Assembly (NCBI RefSeq): GCF_009184425.1
Contig: NZ_WELG01000002.1
Location: forward strand, 1,509,375-1,573,374
Reading direction: 5' to 3'
Length of the DNA: 64,000 nt
Source: Flagellimonas olearia
GTDB taxonomy: Bacteria; Bacteroidota; Bacteroidia; Flavobacteriales; Flavobacteriaceae
A program made the position numbers and the translations under genes. Each line of letters begins with the position of its first letter. The stretch's first letter is position 1. Shown one piece after another: positions 52,967-62,296 of the stretch. The notes below the pieces were generated by a model. The model saw only the letters and a program-made list of their open reading frames with translations. It was not told where the DNA came from and did no database searches.

Positions 52967-55900
52967 ATGAATTCACTAACGATAAAACAATTTATAGCGT
53001 TGACAATGAAAATTTCTTTCCTTATTGTGATTGTTGCGCTTCTGAACCCAATTTTTGCATCAACGGTAAAGGCGCAAAAGTTGGACCAAGTTTCGGTCGA
53101 TATATCGGTCAAAAATGCCTCGATTGAGGAGATTCTTAGCAATATAGAAGAACAAACCACTTTCAATTTTGTATACGGACGTGGTATTTCCAGATTAACA
53201 AATAAGTACAGTCTAACATATCGCAATGTTTCCTTGAGGTCTCTGTTGGAGTTGTTGGCCAAGGATGCGGGATTGGCGTTTAGGCGCATTGATGAGAACA
53301 TCTCAATTGACAAAAGACCCAATGCCCCACAAAAAGTGGTGGAAGTAGCCTTTCAAGAGGTTACAGGTACGGTCATGGATGAAAATGGAGATCCCCTTCC
53401 GGGTGCATCGGTTGTTGAAAAGGGAACTATGAATGGAACGGCTACAGATTTTGATGGCCATTTCACGTTGGAAGTGGGTCCAGAGGCTATTTTGGAAGTC
53501 TCCTACATTGGTTACACCACCGAGCAAGTGTTGGTAACCGGGGAAAGCGGGCTTATTGTTCAGTTGCAATTGGCCTCTTCAGCATTACAGGAGGTGGTAC
53601 TGATCGGTTACGGACAGCAGGCACGCGCCAAAGTGGTGGGTTCTGTTTCTGAAATCAAGAACGAGGAACTTGAAAATGTCACCGCTGCCACGGTAGACCA
53701 GCAATTGGCCGGAAAGCTTTCAGGGGTAATCGTTAACCAGTCCAATGCGCAACCGGGTGCGGACTCCCAAATCATTATCAGGGGTACAGGTACCCTTACG
53801 GCAGGGACAAATCCATTGATTGTGGTGGACGGTTTTCCATTGACAGAGGGCAGTGCCCTCAGCTCAGTGAATCCTAATGATATTGCAGAGATCAACATTC
53901 TTAAAGATGCAGCTTCTGCTGCCATTTATGGGTCAAGGGCTGCCAATGGGGTTATTTTGATCACGACCAAAGCCGGTTCCTTTTCCGCGAATCAAAAACC
54001 TGTGATTACTTTGGAAACCTATGGGGGTGTTCAGCAACAAAGTTCAGGGGTAGAATTGGTGGATGGCTATCAATTTGCCCAGTTCTTGACGGAGGCCCGC
54101 AACTGGGGCTATGTGTCAAAAGACCCCGCCAACCGAAGTGAATCTGACCCCAATGCGGTACGGGTGACCAAACTTATCAATGGAAAACAGATAGATGGGC
54201 GGGAATTGTTCTTACCAGAACTGCTGCCATACCTTAATGGAGAATCTGGCCTCATCAATACGGATTGGGTGGACGAAGGATTTAGGACCGCCCCCATTTC
54301 CAACTATGCACTTTCGGTTTCAGGAGGAAATGAGAAGACCAAATATTACACTTCCCTAGGCTATTTTGATCAAGAAGGAGTAGTTATAGGAACCGACTTT
54401 AAGCGCTATTCCGCTTCTGTAAACTTGGAAAGTAAGATAAATGACAAGATCAAGTTTGGGATCAACCTTAAACCGTCTTACTCCATTGAGAATTCCGTGG
54501 ATCAGGGGAGTCGTAGCAACGGTGTTTTGGGCTTGATTCCTTTGAATTTTCCATTTTATAGCCCTTACAATGAAGATGGCAGCATAAATATCAGCGAACA
54601 ATTGGTGAACGAACAACATGAAATAGAAGGGGTTCGCATCAATGGTACACCAGTTGAAAATCTTGTGGCGACATCGACTTTGGTGACAGACAAGAAACAG
54701 CGTTTTAGAACTTTTGGAAACTTGTTCTTGGACGCCAAGATTCTGGAAGGGTTGACTTACCGATTGTCTTTGGGTGGCGATTACGACACCTATGTGAGGG
54801 ATTATTACTACCCTATTGGAGTGGGATCTTACCGGACCCCGGCACCGAGGGCCGATGCCGATTCAGATCAGTACAAGCAGAACAAAGTCAATTATCTCAT
54901 TGAAAATACCCTGACCTATGACAGGGATTTTGGCAAGCACCATTTTAACCTCTTGGGTGGGTATACTTTTCAAAAGGAAAGAACGGATTATACAAGGGTC
55001 ACTGGAACAGGTTTTGCCGATGATAACATTCAAAATATTGCAGGGGCCAGTGCCTATACAGCGACGGCCAGTATAGGAATATGGACCTTGGAATCGTATC
55101 TGGCACGTTTGCAGTACGACTTTGATTCTAAATACCTCTTCTCTGCGGCTATCAGACGTGATGGTTCCTCTAGGTTTGGTGTCAACAACAGGTGGGGTAA
55201 TTTCCCATCCGTTTCAGGAGGTTGGGTGTTCACAAGGGAAAACTTCTTCCCAAGCAACGATATCGTAAGTTTTGGAAAGCTTTCCGCCAGCTGGGGACAG
55301 ACCGGGAACAATCAGATTGGGACCTATGGCTCCAAAGCTTTGGTAACAGATTCCAATTATGTGTTTGATAGTGGAATTGCCCCAGGGTATATTACCACTT
55401 CGGCACCCAATCCAGATTTGGGCTGGGAAGTGGCCTCATCCTTGAACATTGGTCTGGATTTGGGTCTCTTCAACAATAAGTTGAACCTTAATATGGCCTA
55501 TTACAAGACCAATACCAAAGATCTTTTATTGGATGTTCCTGTTCCTCAACAAACCGGATACGACAATGTTCTGGCCAATATTGGGGAAATGGAAAACAAA
55601 GGTTGGGAATTCCAAGTCATTGGTAATGGTTTTGCCATTGGAGAGGTAGGGGTTGGATTCAATGCTAATTTTACTTCTTATGAAAACAAAGTATTGGCAC
55701 TTGGACCAGGTCAAGATAGAATTGCCACAGGTAGGGATCAATTGTTCGTGACCCAGATAGGTCATCCCATTGCGGAAATCTACGGCTACAAAGTTGATGG
55801 GGTTTTTAAAACACAGGAAGAAATTGATAGCTATCCCCATTTGGACGGAACCCTTACCGGGGACCTTAGAGCGGTGGATGTGAATGGAGATGGTGCCATC

Positions 55901-56455
55901 AATGATGATGATAAAGTGGCAAAAGGCACTTTTGCTCCTGATTTCACTTACGGCTTTGGGGCAAATCTAGATTATAAGGGATTCACCTTGAGCTTCAACT
56001 TTGTAGGGGTCGAGGGTAGAACTTTGTTGGATGGTGACTTAAGCTCATTGACCGAGGCTGGGGAAGGTTTTGCCCTACCTACCACCTATTACTTCAACAA
56101 TAGATACCATCCAGAGAACAACCCTGATGGATTTTTGGGACAGCCCAATTTTGGAAACTTTTCTAACTCCAGAAAGATTTTAAGAAGTTCTGTGACCGTG
56201 GAAGACGGCAATGGGGATTATTTAAGGTTCAGGGATTTGCGCGTAGGATATAGTTTCCAGAAAAATTTCTTGGACAAGATCAAGCTGTCAAGCCTTCAAG
56301 TCTATCTCTCCGGGAACAATTTGTTTACTTCCACAAAGTGGAGGGGCTGGAACCCAGACGGTACTTCAAGTGATATCCTTACCTCGGGATACAACACCGG
56401 TGGTAATTATCCTATAGCCAAAACCTACACCGTAGGCTTAAAAATATCTTACTAA
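52967..56455 (+). CDS. SusC-type TonB-dependent transporter with STN domain
   Basis: A 1162-residue outer-membrane TonB-dependent transporter. After the signal peptide comes an STN signalling domain (about 45-115), then a carboxypeptidase-regulatory-like domain (about 125-200; VTGTVMDENGDPLPGASV). The plug follows (VVLIGYGQQ near residue 213, then IIIRGTGTLTAGTNPLIVVDG), then the barrel ending in ...VGLKISY. The STN domain marks it as a transducer for the FecR/ECF pair. The substrate is unknown; the two GDPD genes downstream suggest a phosphodiester compound. Confidence 0.95.
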   Translation: MNSLTIKQFIALTMKISFLIVIVALLNPIFASTVKAQKLDQVSVDISVKNASIEEILSNIEEQTTFNFVYGRGISRLTNKYSLTYRNVSLRSLLELLAKDAGLAFRRIDENISIDKRPNAPQKVVEVAFQEVTGTVMDENGDPLPGASVVEKGTMNGTATDFDGHFTLEVGPEAILEVSYIGYTTEQVLVTGESGLIVQLQLASSALQEVVLIGYGQQARAKVVGSVSEIKNEELENVTAATVDQQLAGKLSGVIVNQSNAQPGADSQIIIRGTGTLTAGTNPLIVVDGFPLTEGSALSSVNPNDIAEINILKDAASAAIYGSRAANGVILITTKAGSFSANQKPVITLETYGGVQQQSSGVELVDGYQFAQFLTEARNWGYVSKDPANRSESDPNAVRVTKLINGKQIDGRELFLPELLPYLNGESGLINTDWVDEGFRTAPISNYALSVSGGNEKTKYYTSLGYFDQEGVVIGTDFKRYSASVNLESKINDKIKFGINLKPSYSIENSVDQGSRSNGVLGLIPLNFPFYSPYNEDGSINISEQLVNEQHEIEGVRINGTPVENLVATSTLVTDKKQRFRTFGNLFLDAKILEGLTYRLSLGGDYDTYVRDYYYPIGVGSYRTPAPRADADSDQYKQNKVNYLIENTLTYDRDFGKHHFNLLGGYTFQKERTDYTRVTGTGFADDNIQNIAGASAYTATASIGIWTLESYLARLQYDFDSKYLFSAAIRRDGSSRFGVNNRWGNFPSVSGGWVFTRENFFPSNDIVSFGKLSASWGQTGNNQIGTYGSKALVTDSNYVFDSGIAPGYITTSAPNPDLGWEVASSLNIGLDLGLFNNKLNLNMAYYKTNTKDLLLDVPVPQQTGYDNVLANIGEMENKGWEFQVIGNGFAIGEVGVGFNANFTSYENKVLALGPGQDRIATGRDQLFVTQIGHPIAEIYGYKVDGVFKTQEEIDSYPHLDGTLTGDLRAVDVNGDGAINDDDKVAKGTFAPDFTYGFGANLDYKGFTLSFNFVGVEGRTLLDGDLSSLTEAGEGFALPTTYYFNNRYHPENNPDGFLGQPNFGNFSNSRKILRSSVTVEDGNGDYLRFRDLRVGYSFQKNFLDKIKLSSLQVYLSGNNLFTSTKWRGWNPDGTSSDILTSGYNTGGNYPIAKTYTVGLKISY

Positions 56456-56473
56456 AAAATCAAAGCTAGTACA

Positions 56474-57862
56474 ATGAAAAAGTTTTCATACCTATTGATC
56501 GCTGTTTTGGCCATGGTCACAACAGCGTGCGAAAAAGAGCTTATACAAAATCCTAGGACCACCAAGGTTGCGGATAATTTTTATACCAATGAGGCCGAGT
56601 TGGAAGAAGCTGTAAATGCGGTTTTTGCAACCTTACAGTTCACTGGGGTGTACGATACCGCAATGCCTGCCGTGGGAGAACTGCCCGGTGAGGATGCCTA
56701 TGATGAGACTCCTGCCAATGATGGTGGGGTGTACGGTATGTTGGATGACTTTAACGTGATACCCCAAAGTAGCCTAATAGCCAATGTTTGGGAAGACAGT
56801 TATAAAGGGATTCAAAGGGCCAATATTGTCATCAATCGTATTCAGGATATTGATTTTGAAGATGCAGCCACCAAGAATACAAGGATTGGGGAGATGCTCT
56901 TTATCAGGGCCATGCTCTACTTTAATTTGGTGCGTACCTTTGGTGATGTTCCCTTGGTGACCGATGAGGTGACTAATCCCCAAGAGTATTTTGGCCAAGT
57001 TCGAACTCCCGTTGGTGAGGTATATTCACAGATTATTGCCGATTTGGACGAAGCCATAGATCTATTGCCTGTTCGGAATGACAGCAACAAAGGAAGAGTG
57101 GTGAAAACCGCTGCACAGGCCTTGCTGGGAAAAGTACACCTTACCCTGAAGGACTATACCAGTGCCAAATCAAGTCTTTTGGATGTGGTAAGTTCCAATG
57201 TGCATGATTTGGTTGTGGTGGACGAGGTGTTTTCCTTGGAAAATGAGTTGAATGAGGAATTGATTTTTGTGGTACAGTATGCCTCTGGGATCAATTCCAA
57301 TAGTGAAGGTTCCGATGCCTATAGAATGTTCAATCCTACGGGACGACAAGATGGAGGGTTGGCCGGAACAAAGGGTCATGGAGTGTTGAAACCTGATTTT
57401 TATGCCTTGTATGCTGATGACGATGCACGAAAAGGGGTCTATGTGGGTGCCTTGGAGTCTGGACTGGCCTATACCAACAAAATTACTGTTCCCTCTACCG
57501 TAGTGGGGGATTCCGGTAGTGATTGGGTGGTACTGCGCTATGCCGATGTACTGCTCATGCTGGCTGAAATTGAAAATGAGATGGACAATCCGGATGAGGC
57601 CATATCTTATTTGGACCTGGTTCGGAACAGGGCCAATTTGGGTGACTACACTGGTGCAACCGACCAACAATCGGTCTTTGAAGAAATTGATCTTCAAAGA
57701 AGGTTGGAGTTGGTTTGGGAAGGGCATCGTTGGTTTGACCTTTTAAGGCAGGACCGCGCACAATCCATATTGGGTATTACGGATACCAATAAGTTGTTGT
57801 TGCCTTTACCGGCCAGTCAGATAGCGGCAGATCCCGCTTTACAACAAAATCCGGGATATTGA
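56474..57862 (+). CDS. SusD-like substrate-binding lipoprotein
   Basis: A 462-residue surface lipoprotein of the SusD/RagB family; the lipobox is TTAC near residue 19. Helical TPR-like segments are present (SLIANVWEDSYKGIQRANIVINRI; FIRAMLYFNLVRTFGDVPLVTDEV), as is the C-terminal LQRRLELVWEGHRWFDLLRQDR. It pairs with SusC to form the lid of the transporter. The gap to susC is 18 bases. It is about 20-25% shorter than many SusD proteins, but nothing seems missing. Confidence 0.94.
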   Translation: MKKFSYLLIAVLAMVTTACEKELIQNPRTTKVADNFYTNEAELEEAVNAVFATLQFTGVYDTAMPAVGELPGEDAYDETPANDGGVYGMLDDFNVIPQSSLIANVWEDSYKGIQRANIVINRIQDIDFEDAATKNTRIGEMLFIRAMLYFNLVRTFGDVPLVTDEVTNPQEYFGQVRTPVGEVYSQIIADLDEAIDLLPVRNDSNKGRVVKTAAQALLGKVHLTLKDYTSAKSSLLDVVSSNVHDLVVVDEVFSLENELNEELIFVVQYASGINSNSEGSDAYRMFNPTGRQDGGLAGTKGHGVLKPDFYALYADDDARKGVYVGALESGLAYTNKITVPSTVVGDSGSDWVVLRYADVLLMLAEIENEMDNPDEAISYLDLVRNRANLGDYTGATDQQSVFEEIDLQRRLELVWEGHRWFDLLRQDRAQSILGITDTNKLLLPLPASQIAADPALQQNPGY

Positions 57863-57885
57863 TTTTAAATCCATCAATAAGAATT

Positions 57886-58848
57886 ATGGACACTCACCAG
57901 TATAAAATTATGGGTTTGGTCATATGGTTTTTAGTGGTTAGTTTGCATGGGGTTGTGGGCCAAGAGGCCCACGGCCCTGAAACTAGCAGAGCGGAGCAGA
58001 TATTGCAGCACCTTAAAAATCCTTCCGAAGACTATATTGTGGTCATTTCCCATAGGGGGGATTGGCGGTATGCTCCGGAAAACTCCTTAATGGCCATTCA
58101 ACGTTGCATCGATTTGGGTGTAGATGTCATAGAACTGGATTTTCGACTTACCAAAGATGGCCATCTGGTGGCCATGCACGATTACACAGTGGATCGCACT
58201 ACCAACGGAAAGGGCAAGGTAAGTGAGCTTACCCTAGAAGAAATCAAAAGCTTTCGATTAAAGAATGCGGCAGGGGTAAGGTACTCAGGGCAACAAGTGC
58301 CTACTTTGGAAGAAGTAATGCTATTGGTCAAGGGTAAGATCATGGTGAATTTGGACAAGACCGAAAGTAAATGGGTTCGGGAAGCTTATGAGGTGTTGCA
58401 ACGGACAGGTACGGTGGGTCATGCCATTTTTAAGGGAAATGATGACGTAAAAACCATGAGGGACAAATATGGCAGTTTGATGGATAGCATCATTTACATG
58501 CCCAAGTTATGGCCGGAAAATCCAGATGTGAAAAACTTCCATCAAGACTATGAGGATGACCTTGACCCTTTTTACTATGAAACCATTTTTGATACCGAGG
58601 ATGCCGAACCCCTTTATATTGCAAAGACAATCATGAAGAAAAAAGGTGATGGTTTTTTGGCCATTGCCCTTTGGGATGAACTATGTGCGGGAAGGACCGA
58701 TGAAAAGGCCTTATTGGAAGGGCCGGATAGTGCATGGGGGTGGTTGTTGGAGCAAGGAGCCAATGCCATTATGACCGACCGGCCTGAGGAGTTGATAGGG
58801 TACTTGAGCGGCAAAGGGCTCAGAAATTTTGACAGTTTAAAAGAGTAA
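57886..58848 (+). CDS. Exported glycerophosphodiester phosphodiesterase (copy 1)
   Basis: A 320-residue GDPD that hydrolyses glycerophosphodiesters to glycerol 3-phosphate and an alcohol. A type I signal peptide (MDTHQYKIMGLVIWFLVVSLHGVVGQ) predicts a periplasmic location. Active-site residues are present: H56-R57 (SHRGDWR), E83 and D85 (ELDFR), H98 (MHDYTVDRTT). I use the ATG because a TTG at 57859 would overlap the SusD stop. It lies directly after SusD in the operon and is a paralogue of the next gene. Confidence 0.92.
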   Translation: MDTHQYKIMGLVIWFLVVSLHGVVGQEAHGPETSRAEQILQHLKNPSEDYIVVISHRGDWRYAPENSLMAIQRCIDLGVDVIELDFRLTKDGHLVAMHDYTVDRTTNGKGKVSELTLEEIKSFRLKNAAGVRYSGQQVPTLEEVMLLVKGKIMVNLDKTESKWVREAYEVLQRTGTVGHAIFKGNDDVKTMRDKYGSLMDSIIYMPKLWPENPDVKNFHQDYEDDLDPFYYETIFDTEDAEPLYIAKTIMKKKGDGFLAIALWDELCAGRTDEKALLEGPDSAWGWLLEQGANAIMTDRPEELIGYLSGKGLRNFDSLKE

Positions 58849-58861
58849 ATACCATAACCAT

Positions 58862-59818
58862 ATGAAAAAGTACATTTTTATTACCACAATGAGTTTGTTG
58901 GGCTTGGCTGGATGCCGGGAAAACAAAGTCCAAGAACAAGGCAATGACCCTGTAGAACCACAAGTTGTGCAATCGGATGCAAACCCGGTTTCCATTGATG
59001 AGCTTATTGCCAACCTTGAAGATTCCCATAACGATCAAGTAATTGTGGTGGCCCATAGGGGAGATTGGCGAAATGCCCCTGAAAATTCCTTGCAGGCCAT
59101 ACAAAACTGTATTGATATGGGCGTGGATATGGTAGAGATAGATGTTCGGCAAACCAAGGACGGACAGTTGGTGTTGATGCATGATGTCACAGTGGATAGA
59201 ACCACCACTGGGACTGGTAAAGTATCGGAACTGACTTGGGAATATTTGCAGAGCCTACAATTAAGGGATGGTATAGGGCATAGTACTCCCCATAAAATTC
59301 CAACCTTGGAAGAAGCCCTGGAAGTATGTAAGGGAAAAATCTTGGTAAATCTGGATAAGAGCTATGACATTTTTGATAAGTGTTATGAGGTCATGGAGAA
59401 AACGGGAACACAAAATCAGGTGGTTATCAAAGGAGGTATTCCCTACAGTCAGGTAAAGGAAGAATTTGGTTCCTATTTGGATAAGGTGTTCTTTATGCCC
59501 ATTGTTAGATTGAACGACCCCAAGGCCAAACAGCATATTGATGAATATTTGGAACAAGCTATACCAGTGGCCTTTGAATTTACCGTACCCCAAGATACCA
59601 TTTCCCTTATTGGGGATTTCGATGACATTCGTGAAAAGGGAGCCTCCGTGTGGGTTAACTCTTTGTGGCCACAGCACAATGGGGGGAATGATGATGAGAA
59701 AGCGGCTTTGGACCCTTCCGTATATGAGTGGTTCTTGGAAAACAACATCGATATGATCCAAACAGATAGGCCACAGATTCTCATTGACTTTTTAAGAAGT
59801 AAAAACCTTCACAGATAA
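58862..59818 (+). CDS. Glycerophosphodiester phosphodiesterase lipoprotein (copy 2)
   Basis: A 318-residue GDPD with a lipoprotein signal (lipobox LAGC near residue 18). Active-site residues are H65-R66 (HRGDWR), E92 and D94 (EIDVR), H107 (MHDVTVDRTT). Spacing between the active-site residues is the same as in copy 1, so the pair arose by duplication. Copy 1 is predicted soluble and copy 2 lipid-anchored. The operon ends with a terminator at 59874-59906. Confidence 0.92.
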   Translation: MKKYIFITTMSLLGLAGCRENKVQEQGNDPVEPQVVQSDANPVSIDELIANLEDSHNDQVIVVAHRGDWRNAPENSLQAIQNCIDMGVDMVEIDVRQTKDGQLVLMHDVTVDRTTTGTGKVSELTWEYLQSLQLRDGIGHSTPHKIPTLEEALEVCKGKILVNLDKSYDIFDKCYEVMEKTGTQNQVVIKGGIPYSQVKEEFGSYLDKVFFMPIVRLNDPKAKQHIDEYLEQAIPVAFEFTVPQDTISLIGDFDDIREKGASVWVNSLWPQHNGGNDDEKAALDPSVYEWFLENNIDMIQTDRPQILIDFLRSKNLHR

Positions 59819-59873
59819 TCAAGCGAGCACAGCAAAAGTATTGAACTTACTTAGTTTGTTTGGTAGATGGAAA

Positions 59874-59906
59874 GGCGCAGTAATCAGCTAAGGCTGCGTC
59901 TTTTTT
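59874..59906 (+). terminator. Terminator of the susCD-GDPD operon
   Basis: A 7-bp stem (GGCGCAG/CTGCGTC, one G-T pair) with a 13-base loop is followed by a run of six T. It lies 56 bases after the second GDPD stop. Confidence 0.65.
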
Positions 59907-59912
59907 CAATTT

Positions 59913-59946
59913 AAAAAGCCCGGAAATGTTGGTTTCCGGGCTTTTT
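59913..59946. terminator. Strong bidirectional terminator
   Basis: A perfect 14-bp stem (AAAAAGCCCGGAAA/TTTCCGGGCTTTTT) with a 6-base loop lies between the convergent GDPD and Gfo/Idh transcription units. Confidence 0.92.
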
Positions 59947-59971
59947 GTCTTATGATGAATAGGGGTGTCCT

Positions 59972-61300
59972 TTAAACAACAATCGTCTTGCCGGGGATGG
60001 GAACAGGATACTTTCCTTCCGCATTGGGTTGGGTAGGGGGTTCGGAATTCCAGGTCATTTCTTCGGGTACCAGTCTAATTTCAGAATTAATGGCATCATC
60101 CCAGTTGATGACTTTTCCGCTATAGGTGGCCATTCTTCCCAAGATGGCGCTCATGGAGCTTTTGGCCCCATATTCCGCATTATTGATCACACCCTTGTTT
60201 CTGATGGAAGCAAAAAGCCTGTTGTGTTCCTCTTGATAAGGATTGTGTCCTTCGGAATTGGATATGGTCTGTATTTCGTTGCCCGAGAGGTCGAATAACT
60301 TTGCGGTTCCGGCATCATTGGTGCTTACAGAGCCCTTTGTTCCTTGGAATACCTCTCCAACCCTGTTCATGGTGTTGGGCTGATGGCGGCATTGACTGGC
60401 CACAACGGCCCCGCTGGGATAGGTAAACTCCACAAAGTGGTGGTCGAAAATTTCCCCATGGTCCTTGCCGTTTCGAACCAGTCTTCCTCCCATACCCTGT
60501 GCGGAAACGGGATACTCACCAATGAACCAGTTGGCCACATCTATATTATGGATATGTTGCTCCAAAATATGGTCGCCACATAGCCAGTTAAAGTAATACC
60601 AATTGCGCATTTGGTACTCCAATTCGCTCTGACTGGCCTCTCTTGGACGCACCCATACCCCGGCACTGTTCCAGTAGACTTGCCCAGATACAATTTTACC
60701 AATATCACCAGCTTTTATCCTTGCCAGAGTGTTTAGATAGTTTTCTTGGTACCTTCTTTGTAGACCCACCACAACATTGAGTTTTTTTGCCTCGGCCAGT
60801 TTTGCTGTCTCCAAAACTTTTCGGATTCCTGGGGCATCCGTGGCCACAGGCTTTTCCATAAAGACGTGTTTTCCACTTTCCACCGCATAGGCAAAATGAT
60901 AGGGCCTAAAACCTGGAGGGGTGGCCAAAATGACCACATCTGCCATATCTATGGCTTTTTTATAGGCATCGAACCCATAAAATTTATTGCGATCCTTGAC
61001 ATTGACCTTACCGGTACCTTCATATTTTTCGCTTAAGCTGCCAAGGCTACTGTTCAATCGGTCCTCAAAGGCATCGGCCATGGCCACCAATTCTATATGG
61101 TCATCCGCCTCAAGCGCTTGGTTGGCAGCGCCTGTTCCGCGCCCGCCACAACCGACCAAAGCGAGTTTTAGTTTCTTTTCGTTGAAAACATTGGCCATGG
61201 CCCCAATTTCCATGGTGGGCAATAACAAGCCTGTGGAGAGCAACGCGGTGCCCTTTACAAAATTTCTTCGGGATTCCTTTTTGGTGTTTTGGTTTTTCAT
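59972..61300 (-). CDS. Exported Gfo/Idh/MocA-family oxidoreductase
   Basis: A 442-residue oxidoreductase of the glucose-fructose oxidoreductase/inositol dehydrogenase family. The N-terminus has a twin-arginine signal (SRRNFVKGTALLSTGLLLP), so it is probably exported folded with its nucleotide. The NAD(P)-binding GCGGRGTGAANQAL lies near residue 51, and the conserved EKPVATD segment (catalytic Lys) near residue 150. Substrate is unknown; sugar, sugar acid or inositol oxidation are possible. It is the last gene of a leftward set with the SUMF1-like and TIM-barrel genes (gap 28 bases). Confidence 0.9.
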   Translation of the reverse strand: MKNQNTKKESRRNFVKGTALLSTGLLLPTMEIGAMANVFNEKKLKLALVGCGGRGTGAANQALEADDHIELVAMADAFEDRLNSSLGSLSEKYEGTGKVNVKDRNKFYGFDAYKKAIDMADVVILATPPGFRPYHFAYAVESGKHVFMEKPVATDAPGIRKVLETAKLAEAKKLNVVVGLQRRYQENYLNTLARIKAGDIGKIVSGQVYWNSAGVWVRPREASQSELEYQMRNWYYFNWLCGDHILEQHIHNIDVANWFIGEYPVSAQGMGGRLVRNGKDHGEIFDHHFVEFTYPSGAVVASQCRHQPNTMNRVGEVFQGTKGSVSTNDAGTAKLFDLSGNEIQTISNSEGHNPYQEEHNRLFASIRNKGVINNAEYGAKSSMSAILGRMATYSGKVINWDDAINSEIRLVPEEMTWNSEPPTQPNAEGKYPVPIPGKTIVV

Positions 61301-61328
61301 CTCTTAGATTTTTTCTTCAAATGGGTCG

Positions 61329-62285
61329 TTAATTTTTATGTATCCAGTATAGGTGATAGTCTTCTGGGGGAGGAGGGTTCATCGGCCGCACAATCCTGAA
61401 GCCCACAAAAGGGGCGTCGGTATGCCACCATTTGCTGCGCGGAAACTGTGGGTCCCTTTGTTTCCAAAGCGGTTTTGATACTTTTCGGGATGCACTTCGC
61501 AGCTCTGTAGCATCATCCTTGAATGAGCCTCCCCGTACCACCACCGGGTATTCTTTTTGAATAGGTTGAAAGTACGCGTTCTTGTCTTGGTAGGCATCAG
61601 GGAAATATTGGTCCAAAGTCCATTCGGCCACATTACCATAAATGTCGTACAACCCCCAAGGGTTGGGTTTTTTTTCACCAACCGGATGGTAGGTGTCATC
61701 ACTATTTTGACTATACCAAGCATATTCATCAAGGTTGTCGCCTTCAAAAAAATAAGGGTCCTGGCTTCCGGCCCTGGCGGCATATTCCCATTCCGCCTCG
61801 GTGGGAAGTCGGTAAAAATGCCCCGTTTTGGCCGACAGCCATTCACAAAATTTAGAGGCCGCCAATTGGGTTACATTGCCAATGGGAAGCCCAGATTCCG
61901 TACCCATGCCCAAGCTCATGTCCACATAAGGAATGGTTGCCCCGGTCACGGCATCTACGTCCAGATTTACATCGGAACCTTTATGTTCTTCCATAATTTG
62001 GTCTATGCTGCGTTGAAGAAATAGATTGTACAATTCCCAGGTTATTTCGTATTGGGACATCCAAAAACCTGGGATGTCCATGTTTCGTTGGGGACCTTCG
62101 TCTGCATTTCTTCCATGTTCCCCCTCAGGGCTTCCCAACATAAAAGTACCTTCAGGGATGGCTACCATATCGATACTTAAATCAGTTCCGGTAAGCTCTT
62201 GTACGTAGGCATCCTTGTCTTGTGCTTGTCCTAGGGTTATCCCAAGGCACAAGAGTGCGGGAATCAAATATTTTTTAATGCTCAT
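61329..62285 (-). CDS. Exported SUMF1/FGE-fold protein lacking the catalytic cysteine pair
   Basis: A 318-residue protein with a signal peptide (MSIKKYLIPALLCLGITLGQAQ) and a formylglycine-generating-enzyme-like fold (PEGTFMLGSPEGEHGRNADEGPQ; LPTEAEWEYAARAG near residue 160; VVRGGSFKDDATELRSASR near residue 245). True FGEs have two active-site Cys in the C-terminal part (RxxC...C); here the only Cys outside the signal peptide is in the FCEWL segment. It is therefore unlikely to activate sulfatases, and no sulfatase gene is nearby. It lies between the TIM-barrel and Gfo/Idh genes, so it is probably a partner or binding protein. Confidence 0.88.
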   Translation of the reverse strand: MSIKKYLIPALLCLGITLGQAQDKDAYVQELTGTDLSIDMVAIPEGTFMLGSPEGEHGRNADEGPQRNMDIPGFWMSQYEITWELYNLFLQRSIDQIMEEHKGSDVNLDVDAVTGATIPYVDMSLGMGTESGLPIGNVTQLAASKFCEWLSAKTGHFYRLPTEAEWEYAARAGSQDPYFFEGDNLDEYAWYSQNSDDTYHPVGEKKPNPWGLYDIYGNVAEWTLDQYFPDAYQDKNAYFQPIQKEYPVVVRGGSFKDDATELRSASRKVSKPLWKQRDPQFPRSKWWHTDAPFVGFRIVRPMNPPPPEDYHLYWIHKN

Positions 62286-62296
62286 TAATTATTCCT

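Noticed and set aside
61329-62285. SUMF1-fold protein as a sulfatase-maturing enzyme
   Set aside because: The catalytic Cys pair is absent and there is no sulfatase gene nearby.
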